Positions 18,662 to 27,543 of a DNA stretch of 64,000 nucleotides are shown piece after piece; within the stretch, counting starts at the first letter, position 1, and each line of letters opens with the position of its first letter. The notes under the pieces are model-generated. The model made no database searches. It was not told where the DNA came from and saw nothing but the letters and a program-made list of their open reading frames with translations. Both the position numbers and the translations under genes were made by a program. Source of the stretch: WTFY01 sp965203725 (GTDB taxonomy: Bacteria; Pseudomonadota; Gammaproteobacteria; UBA4575); assembly GCA_965203725.1 (NCBI GenBank), contig CBDBDH010000001.1:248001-312000 (forward strand), given 5' to 3'.

Positions 18662-19321
18662 ATGATGAATCTGGAACTTGTCAGTTTTAAGCTGTGCCCG
18701 TTTGTGCAGCGCAGCGTGATCACGCTGAATCACAAAGGTTGCGGGTACAGGATCACCTTCATCGATCTGGGCGACCCGCCGGACTGGTTTTTGCAGATCT
18801 CGCCACTGGGCAAGGTCCCGGTACTCAAGGTGAACGATGCCGAGGTGCTGTTCGAGTCCGCAGTGATCAACGAATTCGTCGACGATGTGACGCCGGGCAC
18901 GCTCAAGCCTTCGGACCCGCTGACCCTGGCGAAAAACCGCGCGTGGATCGAATTCGGAAGCACCTGCCTGGCCGACCTCTACATGATCGCCGATGTCAGG
19001 ACCGAAGACGAGATGCGCCGGCACATCGATGTGTGCAGGCAACGGCTGCGGCACGTGGAGAATATCCTGACCGAGACGGCTTTTTTCAACGGCGATGACT
19101 TTACCCTGGTCGATGCGGCCTATGCACCGCTGCTGATCCGCCTGGACTTCCTGTGCAAGAAGATCGACTTGCTGGACTGGAGCACCTACCCGAAGCTGGA
19201 CCGGTGGAAAGAAAACCTGCTTGCCCTGGAGTCCGTGCAGGACTCCATCATCGAGGATTTTGAATTGTACTACGCCGATAAGATCAGGGCGCAAAACGGA
19301 TATCTCGGAAGCCTCCTGTAA
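18662..19321 (+). CDS. glutathione S-transferase family protein
   Basis: The 219-residue protein has an N-terminal thioredoxin-like domain (LVSFKLCPFVQRSVITLNHKG, with a Cys in the glutathione-binding position; then LGKVPVLKVND and the ESAVINEFVDD loop, which matches the E-S glutathione gamma-glutamyl site) and an all-helical C-terminal domain from about residue 85, with the N-capping FNGDDFTLVDAAYAPLL motif. It is GST-like, with some resemblance to stringent starvation protein A, but the CPF motif favours an enzyme. It follows katG on the same strand but has its own promoter candidate, so co-regulation in oxidative stress is only suggested. Confidence 0.85.
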   Translation: MMNLELVSFKLCPFVQRSVITLNHKGCGYRITFIDLGDPPDWFLQISPLGKVPVLKVNDAEVLFESAVINEFVDDVTPGTLKPSDPLTLAKNRAWIEFGSTCLADLYMIADVRTEDEMRRHIDVCRQRLRHVENILTETAFFNGDDFTLVDAAYAPLLIRLDFLCKKIDLLDWSTYPKLDRWKENLLALESVQDSIIEDFELYYADKIRAQNGYLGSLL

Positions 19322-19393
19322 AAGGGGAACAGGAACGGGTGCTCCCCGCAGGCGCCGCATCCGGCCCCGGCGCGAATACCAAAAGACGCTCGC

Positions 19394-21298
19394 CTAGCCC
19401 CCGGGTGCGCCGGTGATTTCGCTGATCATCCGGTTCAGCCGGTTCACGAAGGCCGCCGGGTCTTCGAGTTGCCCGCCCTCTGCAAGAATCGCCTGGTCGA
19501 ACAGGATCCGGGCCCAGTCCGCAAAGCGGTCCTCGGCCGTCTCCTCTTCCATTCGCCTGACCAGAGTGTGACCGGGGTTGATTTCCAGCACGGGCTTGCT
19601 CGTCGGCAGCTCATGACCCGCCTGTTTCATCAGATGCTGCATGTAGAGGGCCATCTCGTGCTCACTCAGGACAATGCATGCCGGTGAAGCCGTCAGGCGA
19701 TGGGAGACCCGCACCGATTCCACCTCGTCTTCGAGCACTTTGCCGATGCGCTCCACCAGCTTCTCGGCTTCCTTTTCCTTCTTCTCCCGGGCTTTCTTGT
19801 CTTCCTCGCCGCTGATCTCGCCCAGGTCCAGTTCGCCCTTGGCAATGGATGCGAAGGATTTCTCCTGGTACTCGGTCAGGTGGCTCATCAGCCATTCATC
19901 CACCCGGTCGGCAAGCAACAGCACCTCGATGCCCTTGTCGCGAAAGATCTCCAGATGAGGGCTGTTCTTGGCCGCCGCATGGCTGTCCGCGGTGATGTAG
20001 TAGATCTTTTCCTGCTCCGGTTTCATGCGGGCCACGTATTCATCCAGCGAGACACACTGGTGCTCGCTGTCCTGGTGCGTGGAGGCAAACCTCAACAGCC
20101 CGGCGATCTTTTCCCGGTTGGCAAAATCTTCCCCGGGGCCCTCTTTCAGGACCTTGCCGAACACCGACCAGAACTCCTGGTATTTTTCCGGTTCGCCGCC
20201 GGCCATGTTCTCCAGCAGGCCCAGGACCTTCTTGGCCGAACCCGAACGGATGTTGTCGATGATCTTGTTGCTCTGCAGGATCTCGCGGGAAATGTTGAGC
20301 GGCAGGTCATTGGAGTCGATCACTCCACGGATGAACCGCAGGTACCGGGGTAGCAGTTTTTCGGCATCGTCCATGATGAATACCCTTTGCACATAGAGTT
20401 TCACCCCGTGTGCGGGATGGGGCTCGAACAGGTCGAAGGGGGCCTGCTTCGGGATGTACAGCAGCGAGATGTATTCCGTCTTGCCTTCGACGCGATTGTG
20501 CGTCCAGACCAGGGGTTCCGCGAAGTCGTGGCTGACATGCTTGTAGAACTCGACATAGTCCTCGTCACTGATCTCGCTTTTGGGCCGCGCCCAGAGTGCC
20601 GAGGCCCTGTTGACGGTTTCCCATTTCGCCGTGATCTCGCCCTGGTCGTTCAGCTCCCGCATTTCGATCGCCAGGGGCACGTGGTCCGAGTACTTCGTGA
20701 TGATGGAGCGAAGCTGCCAGCTGTTGAGCAGCTCCTGCTCGTCCTTTTTCAGGTGCAGGACGACTTCGGTGCCGCGCCGGGCTCCCTTCACGTCTTCCAG
20801 GGTGTACGAGCCCGTGCCCTGGGACTCCCAGCGCACCGCCCGGTCATCCTCCAGGCCGGCCTTCAGGGTAGTCAGGGTGACTTTCTCGGCGACGATGAAG
20901 GCGGAATAAAAGCCCACCCCGAACTGGCCGATGAGGTGCGAGTCCTTGCTTTGATCCCCGGTCAGCTGGTCGAGGAACTCCCGGGTCCCCGAACGGGCGA
21001 TGGTACCGATGTTGGTGACCACCTCTTCACGGCTCATGCCGATGCCGTTGTCACGAACCGTGACGGTGCCGGCCTCCTTGTCGAACTCGACCTGGATCCT
21101 GAGGTCCGGGTCCTTGTCCAGCAGGGCATCGTCGGACACGGCCTCAAAGCGCAGCCTGTCGCAGGCGTCCGAGGCATTGGAAATCAGTTCGCGCAGGAAT
21201 ATCTCCTTGTTCGAGTAAAGGGAATGCACCATCAGGTGCAGAAGCTGCGTGACTTCGGTCTCGAACTGCAGGGTCTCTTTTTGGGTTTCCGTACTCAT
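19394..21298 (-). CDS. htpG: chaperone HtpG (Hsp90)
   Basis: HtpG is the bacterial Hsp90 ATP-dependent chaperone. The 634-residue protein has the N-terminal GHKL ATPase (LISNASDACDRLRFEA near 38-53, VRDNGIGMSREE near 80-91, QFGVGFYSAFIVAEKV), the middle domain (LYIPKQAPFDLFEP, LPLNISREILQ) and a C-terminal dimerisation domain ending in NRLNRMISEI. Length is within the usual 620-640. It is preceded 30 bases upstream by a small conserved gene and probably shares its transcript. No heat-shock (sigma-32) promoter was recognised. Confidence 0.97.
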   Translation of the reverse strand: MSTETQKETLQFETEVTQLLHLMVHSLYSNKEIFLRELISNASDACDRLRFEAVSDDALLDKDPDLRIQVEFDKEAGTVTVRDNGIGMSREEVVTNIGTIARSGTREFLDQLTGDQSKDSHLIGQFGVGFYSAFIVAEKVTLTTLKAGLEDDRAVRWESQGTGSYTLEDVKGARRGTEVVLHLKKDEQELLNSWQLRSIITKYSDHVPLAIEMRELNDQGEITAKWETVNRASALWARPKSEISDEDYVEFYKHVSHDFAEPLVWTHNRVEGKTEYISLLYIPKQAPFDLFEPHPAHGVKLYVQRVFIMDDAEKLLPRYLRFIRGVIDSNDLPLNISREILQSNKIIDNIRSGSAKKVLGLLENMAGGEPEKYQEFWSVFGKVLKEGPGEDFANREKIAGLLRFASTHQDSEHQCVSLDEYVARMKPEQEKIYYITADSHAAAKNSPHLEIFRDKGIEVLLLADRVDEWLMSHLTEYQEKSFASIAKGELDLGEISGEEDKKAREKKEKEAEKLVERIGKVLEDEVESVRVSHRLTASPACIVLSEHEMALYMQHLMKQAGHELPTSKPVLEINPGHTLVRRMEEETAEDRFADWARILFDQAILAEGGQLEDPAAFVNRLNRMISEITGAPGG

Positions 21299-21328
21299 TG
21301 GCTCTCTTCAAAAATCAGTTGCATGAAT

Positions 21329-21535
21329 TCATCGGTTGATGTCGCCATCCACTTCCAGCGACAAGGACTCGGCCGGCGGCTGGTCCCCGTAGTCCGTCAG
21401 GTCGCTCAGGGTCACCTTCAGCCGGAGCCTGCCGACCCCGGGGTTTTTCGCCAGGTGTCCCACGATCGCCTCGTCCGCGCGCACCCCAAACGTCTTGAGC
21501 AAGCCGCGAATGTCTTTTCTGCTGTTGTCGTCCAT
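21329..21535 (-). CDS. small conserved protein, DUF6494-like
   Basis: A 68-residue protein: a short helical start (SRKDIRGLLKTFGVRADEAIVGHL) followed by a predicted beta pair (RLRLKVTLSDL...SLSLEVDGDINR). This pattern resembles DUF6494, small proteins with an LKVTL...EVDGDI ending; the match is from memory and not certain. No signal or membrane segment. It lies between the amidotransferase-like gene and htpG on the same strand with short gaps (34 and 30 bases), consistent with one operon. Confidence 0.65.
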   Translation of the reverse strand: MDDNSRKDIRGLLKTFGVRADEAIVGHLAKNPGVGRLRLKVTLSDLTDYGDQPPAESLSLEVDGDINR

Positions 21536-21569
21536 CGTCTTCCCCCATATACAAAGTGCATCGGTTAGT

Positions 21570-22271
21570 TTATATGGCCGTTTCCCGAAAAATAAAGGCC
21601 CGGGCCAGTTTCTTCATGATTTCGTGGACCTGGAAAAAGTTGTCCGCCGGGGCCAGCATTTCATCCAGTCCCTGGATGAAGGGACCGGTCTTGCGGGGGT
21701 CGCCGCATTCCCGGTAGATGGCCTGCACGTGGCTTGGCAGCATCTCGAGATGAAACTGCAGGCCCAGCACGTTATCCCCATAGGCAAAGGCCTGATGTTC
21801 GCAGCCTTCGCTCGCCAGCAGGTTGCGGGCCCCGGATGGAATCGAGAACGTGTCCCCGTGCCAGTGCAGGGCCTCGAAGCTCGCTGGGAAGAGTTCCGCG
21901 CATGCGCCCTCGGCCTGCTGTGCGCGCCGGACCGGAAACCAGCCGATCTCCTCGTGGACATTTTTCACCACGCGCGCGCCCAGCACCTCCGCGAGCAGCT
22001 GGGCGCCCAGGCATACCCCCAGCACGGGGATGTGGCGGCGCATTGCGGCCTCGATGAATTCCTTTTCCTGCGACAGCCACGGGTAGCGGGCCGTATCGTG
22101 CACCCCCATGGGTCCGCCCATGACGATCAGCGCATCGATGCCGTGGGTGGGCGGCAGCGACTGTTCCAGGTACAGGCAGGTGCTTGAAAGGCGGTGTTTC
22201 CCGGAGACGAAAATGTTCTCCATGCTGCCCAGGCCCTCGAAGGGCACATGCTTCAGGTAATGGATATGCAT
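21570..22271 (-). CDS. class I glutamine amidotransferase-like protein
   Basis: From ATG 22271 the protein has 233 residues and the stand-alone type 1 glutamine amidotransferase fold: DALIVMGGPMGV (about 47-58), the nucleophile elbow VLGVCLGAQLLAEVLG with the catalytic Cys near residue 84, HWHGDTF and the catalytic His in LGLQFHLEM near 172-180. This subfamily is often annotated as GMP synthase-like; it lacks the synthetase domain, so it is not GuaA. Some members act as gamma-glutamyl hydrolases of small molecules; the substrate here is unknown. The frame is open 42 codons upstream, but these overlap ogt. Confidence 0.85.
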   Translation of the reverse strand: MHIHYLKHVPFEGLGSMENIFVSGKHRLSSTCLYLEQSLPPTHGIDALIVMGGPMGVHDTARYPWLSQEKEFIEAAMRRHIPVLGVCLGAQLLAEVLGARVVKNVHEEIGWFPVRRAQQAEGACAELFPASFEALHWHGDTFSIPSGARNLLASEGCEHQAFAYGDNVLGLQFHLEMLPSHVQAIYRECGDPRKTGPFIQGLDEMLAPADNFFQVHEIMKKLARAFIFRETAI

Positions 22272-22305
22272 GACTTGTGCAGTCGTATGACGACGGCGGC
22301 CTTGC

Positions 22306-22770
22306 TCAGTGCCCGTACCTTTGTTCGTGATCGAGCAACCATAGTTTGCGGCGCACCAGGCTGCCGTCCTTGTCGCCCATGAACCCTCCGAAACCATTCA
22401 CCGCCACCACGCGGTGACAGGGAACGATCAGCAGCAGGTTATTGCACCGGCATGCACCACCCACGGCCCGGGGGCCGGACCTGATTTCCCGGGCGATTTC
22501 TCCATATGTTTGCGTAGCACCAAAGGGAATCTTCGTGATCTGCTCCCAGACGCGCACCTGGAAGTCCGTCGCATCCGGAAACAGGAACGGGATATCGAAC
22601 TTCTTCAGCCGCCCCGCGAACCAGGCTTTCAGCTGCTTTCGCGCTTCCCTCGCCAGGGGGTCCCGGGCGGGGCGCGTGCCGGCCTTCGTGGCCCGCACGG
22701 CCAGCACGAAATCACCCTCGTATTCCACGGCGAGGTTGCCGATCGGAGTGCTTAAGATTGTCTTGTCCAT
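22306..22770 (-). CDS. ogt: methylated-DNA--[protein]-cysteine S-methyltransferase
   Basis: This suicide enzyme takes alkyl groups from O6-alkylguanine onto its own cysteine. The 154-residue protein has the C-terminal DNA-binding domain (DFQVRVWEQITKIPFGATQTYGEIA, about 68-92) and the acceptor motif IVPCHRVV near 115-122, followed by GFGGFMGDKDGSLVRRKLWLLDHE. It has no Ada-type N-terminal domain. It is followed after 34 bases by the amidotransferase-like gene. Confidence 0.94.
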   Translation of the reverse strand: MDKTILSTPIGNLAVEYEGDFVLAVRATKAGTRPARDPLAREARKQLKAWFAGRLKKFDIPFLFPDATDFQVRVWEQITKIPFGATQTYGEIAREIRSGPRAVGGACRCNNLLLIVPCHRVVAVNGFGGFMGDKDGSLVRRKLWLLDHEQRYGH

Positions 22771-22962
22771 TGCAGTGACTGATTTTACCCGTCTCGGCGG
22801 GCAGGCGTCATCATTTCAGGGATACCCTTCCATGCGAGCCGCACGGTTGTCTGGGCTTCGCAACCATCGGTAGCAACCAGAGCCCTGGGGATAATCGGGG
22901 ATTCCGTCCACTTTATCGTCCGTGGGACGGCAGAATCCACCGGATCACCGGTAATAGAGGGA

Positions 22963-23307
22963 CTAGATCTTTTCCTTGATTCGGGCGGCCTTGCCGGTCC
23001 TGCCCCTGAGGTAGTACAGCTTGGCGCGCCGTACCTTGCCCCTGCGCTTCACCTTGATGCCCGCGATCAGCGGACTGTGTGTTTGGAAAGTACGCTCGAC
23101 TCCCTCTCCGTGAGAGAGCTTCCTGACGGTGAACGCCGAGTTGATCCCGCGATTGCGTTTGCCGATCACCACCCCTTCAAACGCCTGCAAGCGCTCGCGG
23201 TTCCCTTCCCTGACCTTGACCTGCACGACCACGGTGTCACCGGGATTGAATTCCGGGATGTCCTGTTTCAGCTGCTGCTGGTTCAGCTCTTCGATGATGT
23301 TGGTCAT
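22963..23307 (-). CDS. rplS: 50S ribosomal protein L19
   Basis: L19 sits at the 30S-50S interface. The 114-residue protein has the standard block FNPGDTVVVQVKVREGNRERLQAFEGVVIGKRNRG, then FTVRKLSHGEGVERTFQTHSPLI and the basic tail KRRGKVRRAKLYYLRGRTGKAARIKEK. Its ATG overlaps the trmD stop by four bases. It is the last gene of rpsP-rimM-trmD-rplS. Confidence 0.99.
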   Translation of the reverse strand: MTNIIEELNQQQLKQDIPEFNPGDTVVVQVKVREGNRERLQAFEGVVIGKRNRGINSAFTVRKLSHGEGVERTFQTHSPLIAGIKVKRRGKVRRAKLYYLRGRTGKAARIKEKI

Positions 23308-24074
23308 GGCGGTCTCTTACCTTGTACTCGTTCGCTCCCCTGCTCCTGCAGGTACTCTTCCAGCAGGGCTTTCTGCTCCTCGCTGAGGTCCAGCCTGGCA
23401 AACAGGTCCGGCCTGCGCTCCCGGGTACGCCCCAGCGCCTGCTTTTCCCGCCAGCGCCGGATGGCCTGATGATCCCCGCGAAGCAGTACCTCCGGGACCC
23501 CGCGGCCATCGATGCTCCCCGGGCGCGTATAATGCGGGCAATCGAGCATCCCGTCAACAAAGGAATCCTGCCGGGCCGATTCCTCGTGCCCCAGGGCACC
23601 GGGTACATGCCGGACCAGGGCATCGACCAGCAGCATGGCCGGCAGTTCCCCGCCGCTGACCACGAAATCACCCACCGAGAGCTCTTCATCGATCTCGGCC
23701 TCGATCAGCCTTTCATCGATGCCCTCATAGCGCCCCGCCACCAGCACGAGACTGGGGCAGGTGTTCAGGCGTGCCACGTCCTTGTGCTCGAAAAGCCTGC
23801 CCTGCGCGGACAGGCACACGACGTGGCTGTCCGGGTCATGCTCACGGGCCTGCTGAATGGCCTTTTGCAGCGGCTCGTACTGCATCACCATGCCCGGGCC
23901 ACCCCCGTAGGGCCGGTCATCGACACGACCGTGTGGGTCCGTTGAGTAATCTCTCGGATTCAGGGTATCCAGTTCGACCAGACCGTCCTCGAGCGCACGA
24001 CCGATGACACCGAACTGCGCCAGGTTCAGGACCATTTCGGGAAACAGCGTAATAATCCGGATTCGCATCCTCAC
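23304..24074 (-). CDS. trmD: tRNA (guanine-N1)-methyltransferase TrmD
   Basis: TrmD makes m1G37 in tRNAs. The 256-residue protein has the N-terminal SPOUT knot domain: IITLFPEM, the loop DDRPYGGGPGMVM near 51-63, LVLVAGRYEGIDER near 111-124 and VGDFVVSGGELPAMLLVDA. The tail (SGSIDGRGVPEVLLRGDHQAIRRWR) is the C-terminal tRNA-binding part. Length is typical. It starts five bases after the rimM stop. Confidence 0.98.
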   Translation of the reverse strand: MRMRIRIITLFPEMVLNLAQFGVIGRALEDGLVELDTLNPRDYSTDPHGRVDDRPYGGGPGMVMQYEPLQKAIQQAREHDPDSHVVCLSAQGRLFEHKDVARLNTCPSLVLVAGRYEGIDERLIEAEIDEELSVGDFVVSGGELPAMLLVDALVRHVPGALGHEESARQDSFVDGMLDCPHYTRPGSIDGRGVPEVLLRGDHQAIRRWREKQALGRTRERRPDLFARLDLSEEQKALLEEYLQEQGSERVQGKRPP

Positions 24075-24079
24075 CCCGT

Positions 24080-24598
24080 CTAGCTGAATTCAAGTTGCCA
24101 GTCTACCGTCATCCGCCCGTGCTCAAGATCGACTGCCTTCACCACATCGCCCGGCAGGTAGGGGATCAGGACTTCACTGTCGCTTGCGCCGCCCTTGACC
24201 ACCAGCACGTCATGCGTGCCCGTTTCCATGAGGCGCTCGATTTTCCCCAGCCCCTGTCCGGACACGGTGTTCACCTCCAGCCCGATCAACTGGTACCAGT
24301 AATATTCGCCCGCGGGCAATGGCGGCAATTGCCGGGTGGATACCCAGATCCGGGCACGCTTGAGGGTCTCGGCCTGGGTGCGCGTGTCGATTCCCGAAAG
24401 ATGCACGATCACGCCGTGGCCATGCGCCTTGCCTTGGTCCGGCCGATAGGAATTCTCGAGACGGCCCAGGCGCAGGTCCCACGAGGCATACTCGAGGATC
24501 TGCTCCTTCGGGCGGCAAAAGGAATGAATCCTGAGCCAGCCCTTGATTCCGAAGGCTCCCTGTACGTAGCCGACCTGGATGCCTGGATGCTGGCCCAA
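24080..24598 (-). CDS. rimM: ribosome maturation factor RimM
   Basis: RimM assists assembly of the 30S head with S19. The start is taken as TTG 24598, giving 172 residues, the usual size. The frame is open 36 codons further upstream, but those overlap rpsP. Visible features are VGYVQGAFGIKGWLRIHSF at the N-terminus and the PRC barrel with YYWYQLIGLEV, ETGTHDVLVVKG and LIPYLPGDVVKAVDLEHGRMTVDW near the end. The TTG start is an inference from length and from the rpsP stop at 24624; no clear ribosome site is visible. Confidence 0.93.
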   Translation of the reverse strand: MGQHPGIQVGYVQGAFGIKGWLRIHSFCRPKEQILEYASWDLRLGRLENSYRPDQGKAHGHGVIVHLSGIDTRTQAETLKRARIWVSTRQLPPLPAGEYYWYQLIGLEVNTVSGQGLGKIERLMETGTHDVLVVKGGASDSEVLIPYLPGDVVKAVDLEHGRMTVDWQLEFS

Positions 24599-24623
24599 CT
24601 TACCGAGCGGGTCGCGGGTCGCG

Positions 24624-24875
24624 CTATACCGCCTGTTTGAGGTGTTGCTTGACCAAGCTTGCCACGCGCACGGTCGGTTGTGCGCCGTGCCCCAGCCAGT
24701 GCTCATAGCGCTCGGCTTCGATCAGGAAGCCGACCTCCTGGCCCTTTGCAACTGGATTGAAATAGCCGATACGCTCGATGTAGCCGCTGTCGCGGCGCTT
24801 GCGGGAATCGGTCACCACGATATTGTAGAAGGGGCGTTTTTTGGCTCCGCCCCGGGAAAGTCGAATCGTTACCAC
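24624..24875 (-). CDS. rpsP: 30S ribosomal protein S16
   Basis: S16 is a primary assembly protein of the 30S subunit. The 83-residue protein begins MVTIRLSRGGAKKRPFYNIVVTDSRKRRDSGYIERIGYFNP, the canonical sequence, and ends at VKQHLKQAV. It is the first gene of its operon. On the minus strand a TACAAT hexamer at 24909-24914 is a -10 candidate for the operon promoter. Confidence 0.99.
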   Translation of the reverse strand: MVTIRLSRGGAKKRPFYNIVVTDSRKRRDSGYIERIGYFNPVAKGQEVGFLIEAERYEHWLGHGAQPTVRVASLVKQHLKQAV

Positions 24876-24908
24876 TCGAATTGTCCAGTACGTGTCAGAA
24901 GACCGTGC

Positions 24909-24914
24909 ATTGTA
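24909..24914 (-). promoter_or_regulatory. -10 element candidate for rpsP operon
   Basis: TACAAT lies 34 bases upstream of rpsP ATG in an AT-rich patch. No good -35 at the right distance was found, so this is tentative. Confidence 0.3.
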
Positions 24915-25024
24915 CGCAATTTAACCCGAAAAGAAAGCCAAACCCACTCCCGTCCCTTCCTTTGGGGTACGACCTGCCGGGCGGGTGGCCTTCGCATGTA
25001 CCAAAGCGCGGTCTGCGCACCCCG

Positions 25025-26383
25025 CTAGTGGGGCGGCGGGGCCTTGCCCTGCATGGACTGCATCATCCTCTGCAATCCCCCTTTTCTGGAAACCTTCTTC
25101 ATCATTTTCTTCATCTGCATATGCTGTTTCAGCAGGCGGTTGACGTCCTGCACCTGGGTGCCGGAGCCGGCGGCGATCCTGCGCTTGCGCGTATTCTTGA
25201 TGACGTCCGGAAAACGGCGCTCGTGCGGGGTCATCGAGGAGATGATGGCGATCATGCGGGGCAGCATCTTCTCATCCGCCATCGCCTTGGTGTTCTGGGG
25301 CACCATGCCCGCCGTTCCGGGGATTTTGTCGATCAGGCTGGTCAGCCCGCCCATGTTCATCATCTGCTCGAGCTGCTGTTTCAGATCGACCAGGTCAAAG
25401 CCCTTCCCCTTCTTGATTTTGCGGGCAAGTTTGTGGGCCTGCGCCTGATCGACTTCCTGTTCGACCTGCTCGACCAAGCTGACGACATCGCCCATGCCCA
25501 GGATTCGCGAGGCGATGCGCTCCGGGTAAAACGGCTCCAGTGCCGAGACTTTCTCGCCCGTGCCCAGGAACTTGATCGGCTTGCCCGTGATTTCTCGAAC
25601 GGACAGGGCCGCTCCGCCGCGTGCATCGCCGTCGGTCTTGGTGAGGACCACGCCCGTCAACGGCAGGGCATCGTTGAAGGCCTGGGCCGAGACGGCTGCA
25701 TCCTGGCCGCTCATGCTGTCCACCACGAACAGGGTTTCGGTGGGCTGCACGGCGGCATGCAGGGCACTGATCTCGCGCATCATGTCCTCGTCGACATGCA
25801 TGCGGCCTGCCGTATCGATCAGCAGGACATCGCGAAACTGCTTGCGGACATGGTCCACGGCACGCCGGGCGATATCGACCGGGTTCTCCGAGGATTCGCT
25901 CGGGATGAACTCGGCCCCTACCTGCCCGGCCAGCGTCTTGAGCTGGTCGATCGCCGCAGGCCGGTAGACGTCGCAGCTGGTCACCGCCACGCTCTTCTTG
26001 CGCTGTTCGCTCAACCAGCGGGAAAGCTTGGCCACGCTGGTCGTCTTGCCGGACCCTTGCAGGCCCGCGACCAAGATCACCACCGGGGGCTGGGCCGCCA
26101 GGCTGAGCTCCTCGTTGGCATCCCCCATGAGGTGGATCAGCTCGTCATGGACGACCTTGATGAAGGACTGCCCAGGGGAAAGGCTTTGCAAGACCTCCTT
26201 GCCCAGGGCCTTGTGCTTGACGCTGTCCACGAATCCCCGCACCACGGGCAGGGCCACGTCGGCCTCCAGCAGGGCCATGCGGACTTCACGCAACGAATCC
26301 TGGATATTTTCCTCGGTCAGGCGCGCCTGCCCGCGCAGTTTTTTTACGGTCCCGGTCAGTCGACCCGTCAAATTCTCAAACAT
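25025..26383 (-). CDS. ffh: signal recognition particle protein Ffh
   Basis: Ffh is the GTPase and signal-sequence-binding subunit of SRP. From ATG 26383 the protein has 452 residues; the frame is open 91 codons upstream but that stretch is intergenic and not family-like. The NG domain shows GLQGSGKTTSVAKL (about 106-119), DTAGRM near 191-196 and TKTDGDARGGAALS. The M domain is Met-rich (LEQMMNMGGL, MPGTAGMVPQ-like, the MLPRMIAIISSMTPHER helix and a basic SRP-RNA-binding stretch RKRRIAAGSGTQVQDVNRLLKQ). It is transcribed toward rpsP, and is divergent from ypjD as in E. coli. Confidence 0.97.
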   Translation of the reverse strand: MFENLTGRLTGTVKKLRGQARLTEENIQDSLREVRMALLEADVALPVVRGFVDSVKHKALGKEVLQSLSPGQSFIKVVHDELIHLMGDANEELSLAAQPPVVILVAGLQGSGKTTSVAKLSRWLSEQRKKSVAVTSCDVYRPAAIDQLKTLAGQVGAEFIPSESSENPVDIARRAVDHVRKQFRDVLLIDTAGRMHVDEDMMREISALHAAVQPTETLFVVDSMSGQDAAVSAQAFNDALPLTGVVLTKTDGDARGGAALSVREITGKPIKFLGTGEKVSALEPFYPERIASRILGMGDVVSLVEQVEQEVDQAQAHKLARKIKKGKGFDLVDLKQQLEQMMNMGGLTSLIDKIPGTAGMVPQNTKAMADEKMLPRMIAIISSMTPHERRFPDVIKNTRKRRIAAGSGTQVQDVNRLLKQHMQMKKMMKKVSRKGGLQRMMQSMQGKAPPPH

Positions 26384-26654
26384 AAGCGTTCGCAAGCTCC
26401 CGGTTCGGCCAAGCGGCCGTGCTGTAGCATTTTGCCTGCTGCATAGTATAGTGGAAACCGGTGCGCGATGACTCCCTGGAGCCGTCCGTGCCGAGGGCGT
26501 GAACTCATCGTTGAACTCATGTCCGGGGAAATTCCATAAAATTCTGGTATGGGCCACTGCACTTTGTATACTTGTCCATGAAGCAAATGCCACCACCCTT
26601 TCCGGGATTGCGTATGAAGACAGATTTCCAGGCCCGCCTGACCCTGCAACGGCC

Positions 26655-27482
26655 ATGTTGAGCCTACTGAAATATGCAGCGATCGCACTCTATGCCCTGA
26701 CCTTCGTGGTCATCCTGTGGCGCACGCACAACCTGAGCGAAAGCGGGCGGGACGGCCACCGCAGCCTGATGCTGGTCGTCTGGGGCGCTGCATGCCTGCT
26801 GCACGCCCTGTACCTGTACCCGCAGACCTTCACGGCACAGGGCCTCAACCTGACGTTCTACAACGCGGTGTCCATCCTGTTCTTCATCATCGCGGTCCTG
26901 GTGCTGGCCCTGTCCACGGCGCGCAAGGCGGAACTCCTCGGCCTGCTGGTGATGCCCATCGTCGTGGCGAGCATCGCATTGACCATCTACCGCCCGGAAA
27001 TCGCGGCATCCGCGCTCAGCCTGCATGGCACGCAGCTGCACATCGTCTTCTCCCTGTTCGCTTTCAGCGTCCTGGCCATCTCCGCCCTGCAGTCCATCCT
27101 GCTGTTCGCCCAGGACCGGCACCTGCGCAGGCACCAGCTCGGCGGCATGACGCGCGCCCTGCCGCCCCTGCACGATACGGAGAAATTCCTGTTCCAGACC
27201 ATCGCCGTCGGCTTTCTCCTGCTGAGCGTTGCACTGGTCACGGGTTTTTTGTTCCTGGAAGACATGTTCGAACAGCATGTGGTGCACAAGACCGTGCTGT
27301 CGGTGCTGGCCTGGCTGGTGTTCGCACTGCTGCTCTGGGGGCGCTGGCAGTTCGGCTGGCGGGGGTCCATTGCCATGCGCTGGACCCTGGGCGGCTTCGG
27401 GTTCTTGTTCCTCGCCTACCTCGGCAGCAAGTTCGTCCTGGAACTGATCCTGCAGCGGGTGATTTCCATCCCGGTCACTTGA
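26655..27482 (+). CDS. ypjD: CcsA/YpjD-family membrane protein (cytochrome c assembly-like)
   Basis: A 275-residue integral membrane protein with about eight hydrophobic segments and the conserved histidines of the CcmC/CcsA haem-handling fold (LLHALYLYP, SLHGTQLHIVFSLFAFSVLAI, and QHVVHKTVLSVLAWLVFALLLWGR). Homologues beside ffh are called YpjD (CorE) in E. coli, are always next to a CorB-type protein, and have no proven role in cytochrome c assembly. ATG 26655 is chosen because it begins the first membrane segment; the frame is open further upstream to 26499. The gene diverges from ffh. Confidence 0.85.
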   Translation: MLSLLKYAAIALYALTFVVILWRTHNLSESGRDGHRSLMLVVWGAACLLHALYLYPQTFTAQGLNLTFYNAVSILFFIIAVLVLALSTARKAELLGLLVMPIVVASIALTIYRPEIAASALSLHGTQLHIVFSLFAFSVLAISALQSILLFAQDRHLRRHQLGGMTRALPPLHDTEKFLFQTIAVGFLLLSVALVTGFLFLEDMFEQHVVHKTVLSVLAWLVFALLLWGRWQFGWRGSIAMRWTLGGFGFLFLAYLGSKFVLELILQRVISIPVT

Positions 27483-27543
27483 CAATTTCACCGCCACGAC
27501 CGTTAATGTAGGCATCTGTATTACCGGGAGGGTCGCACAGACC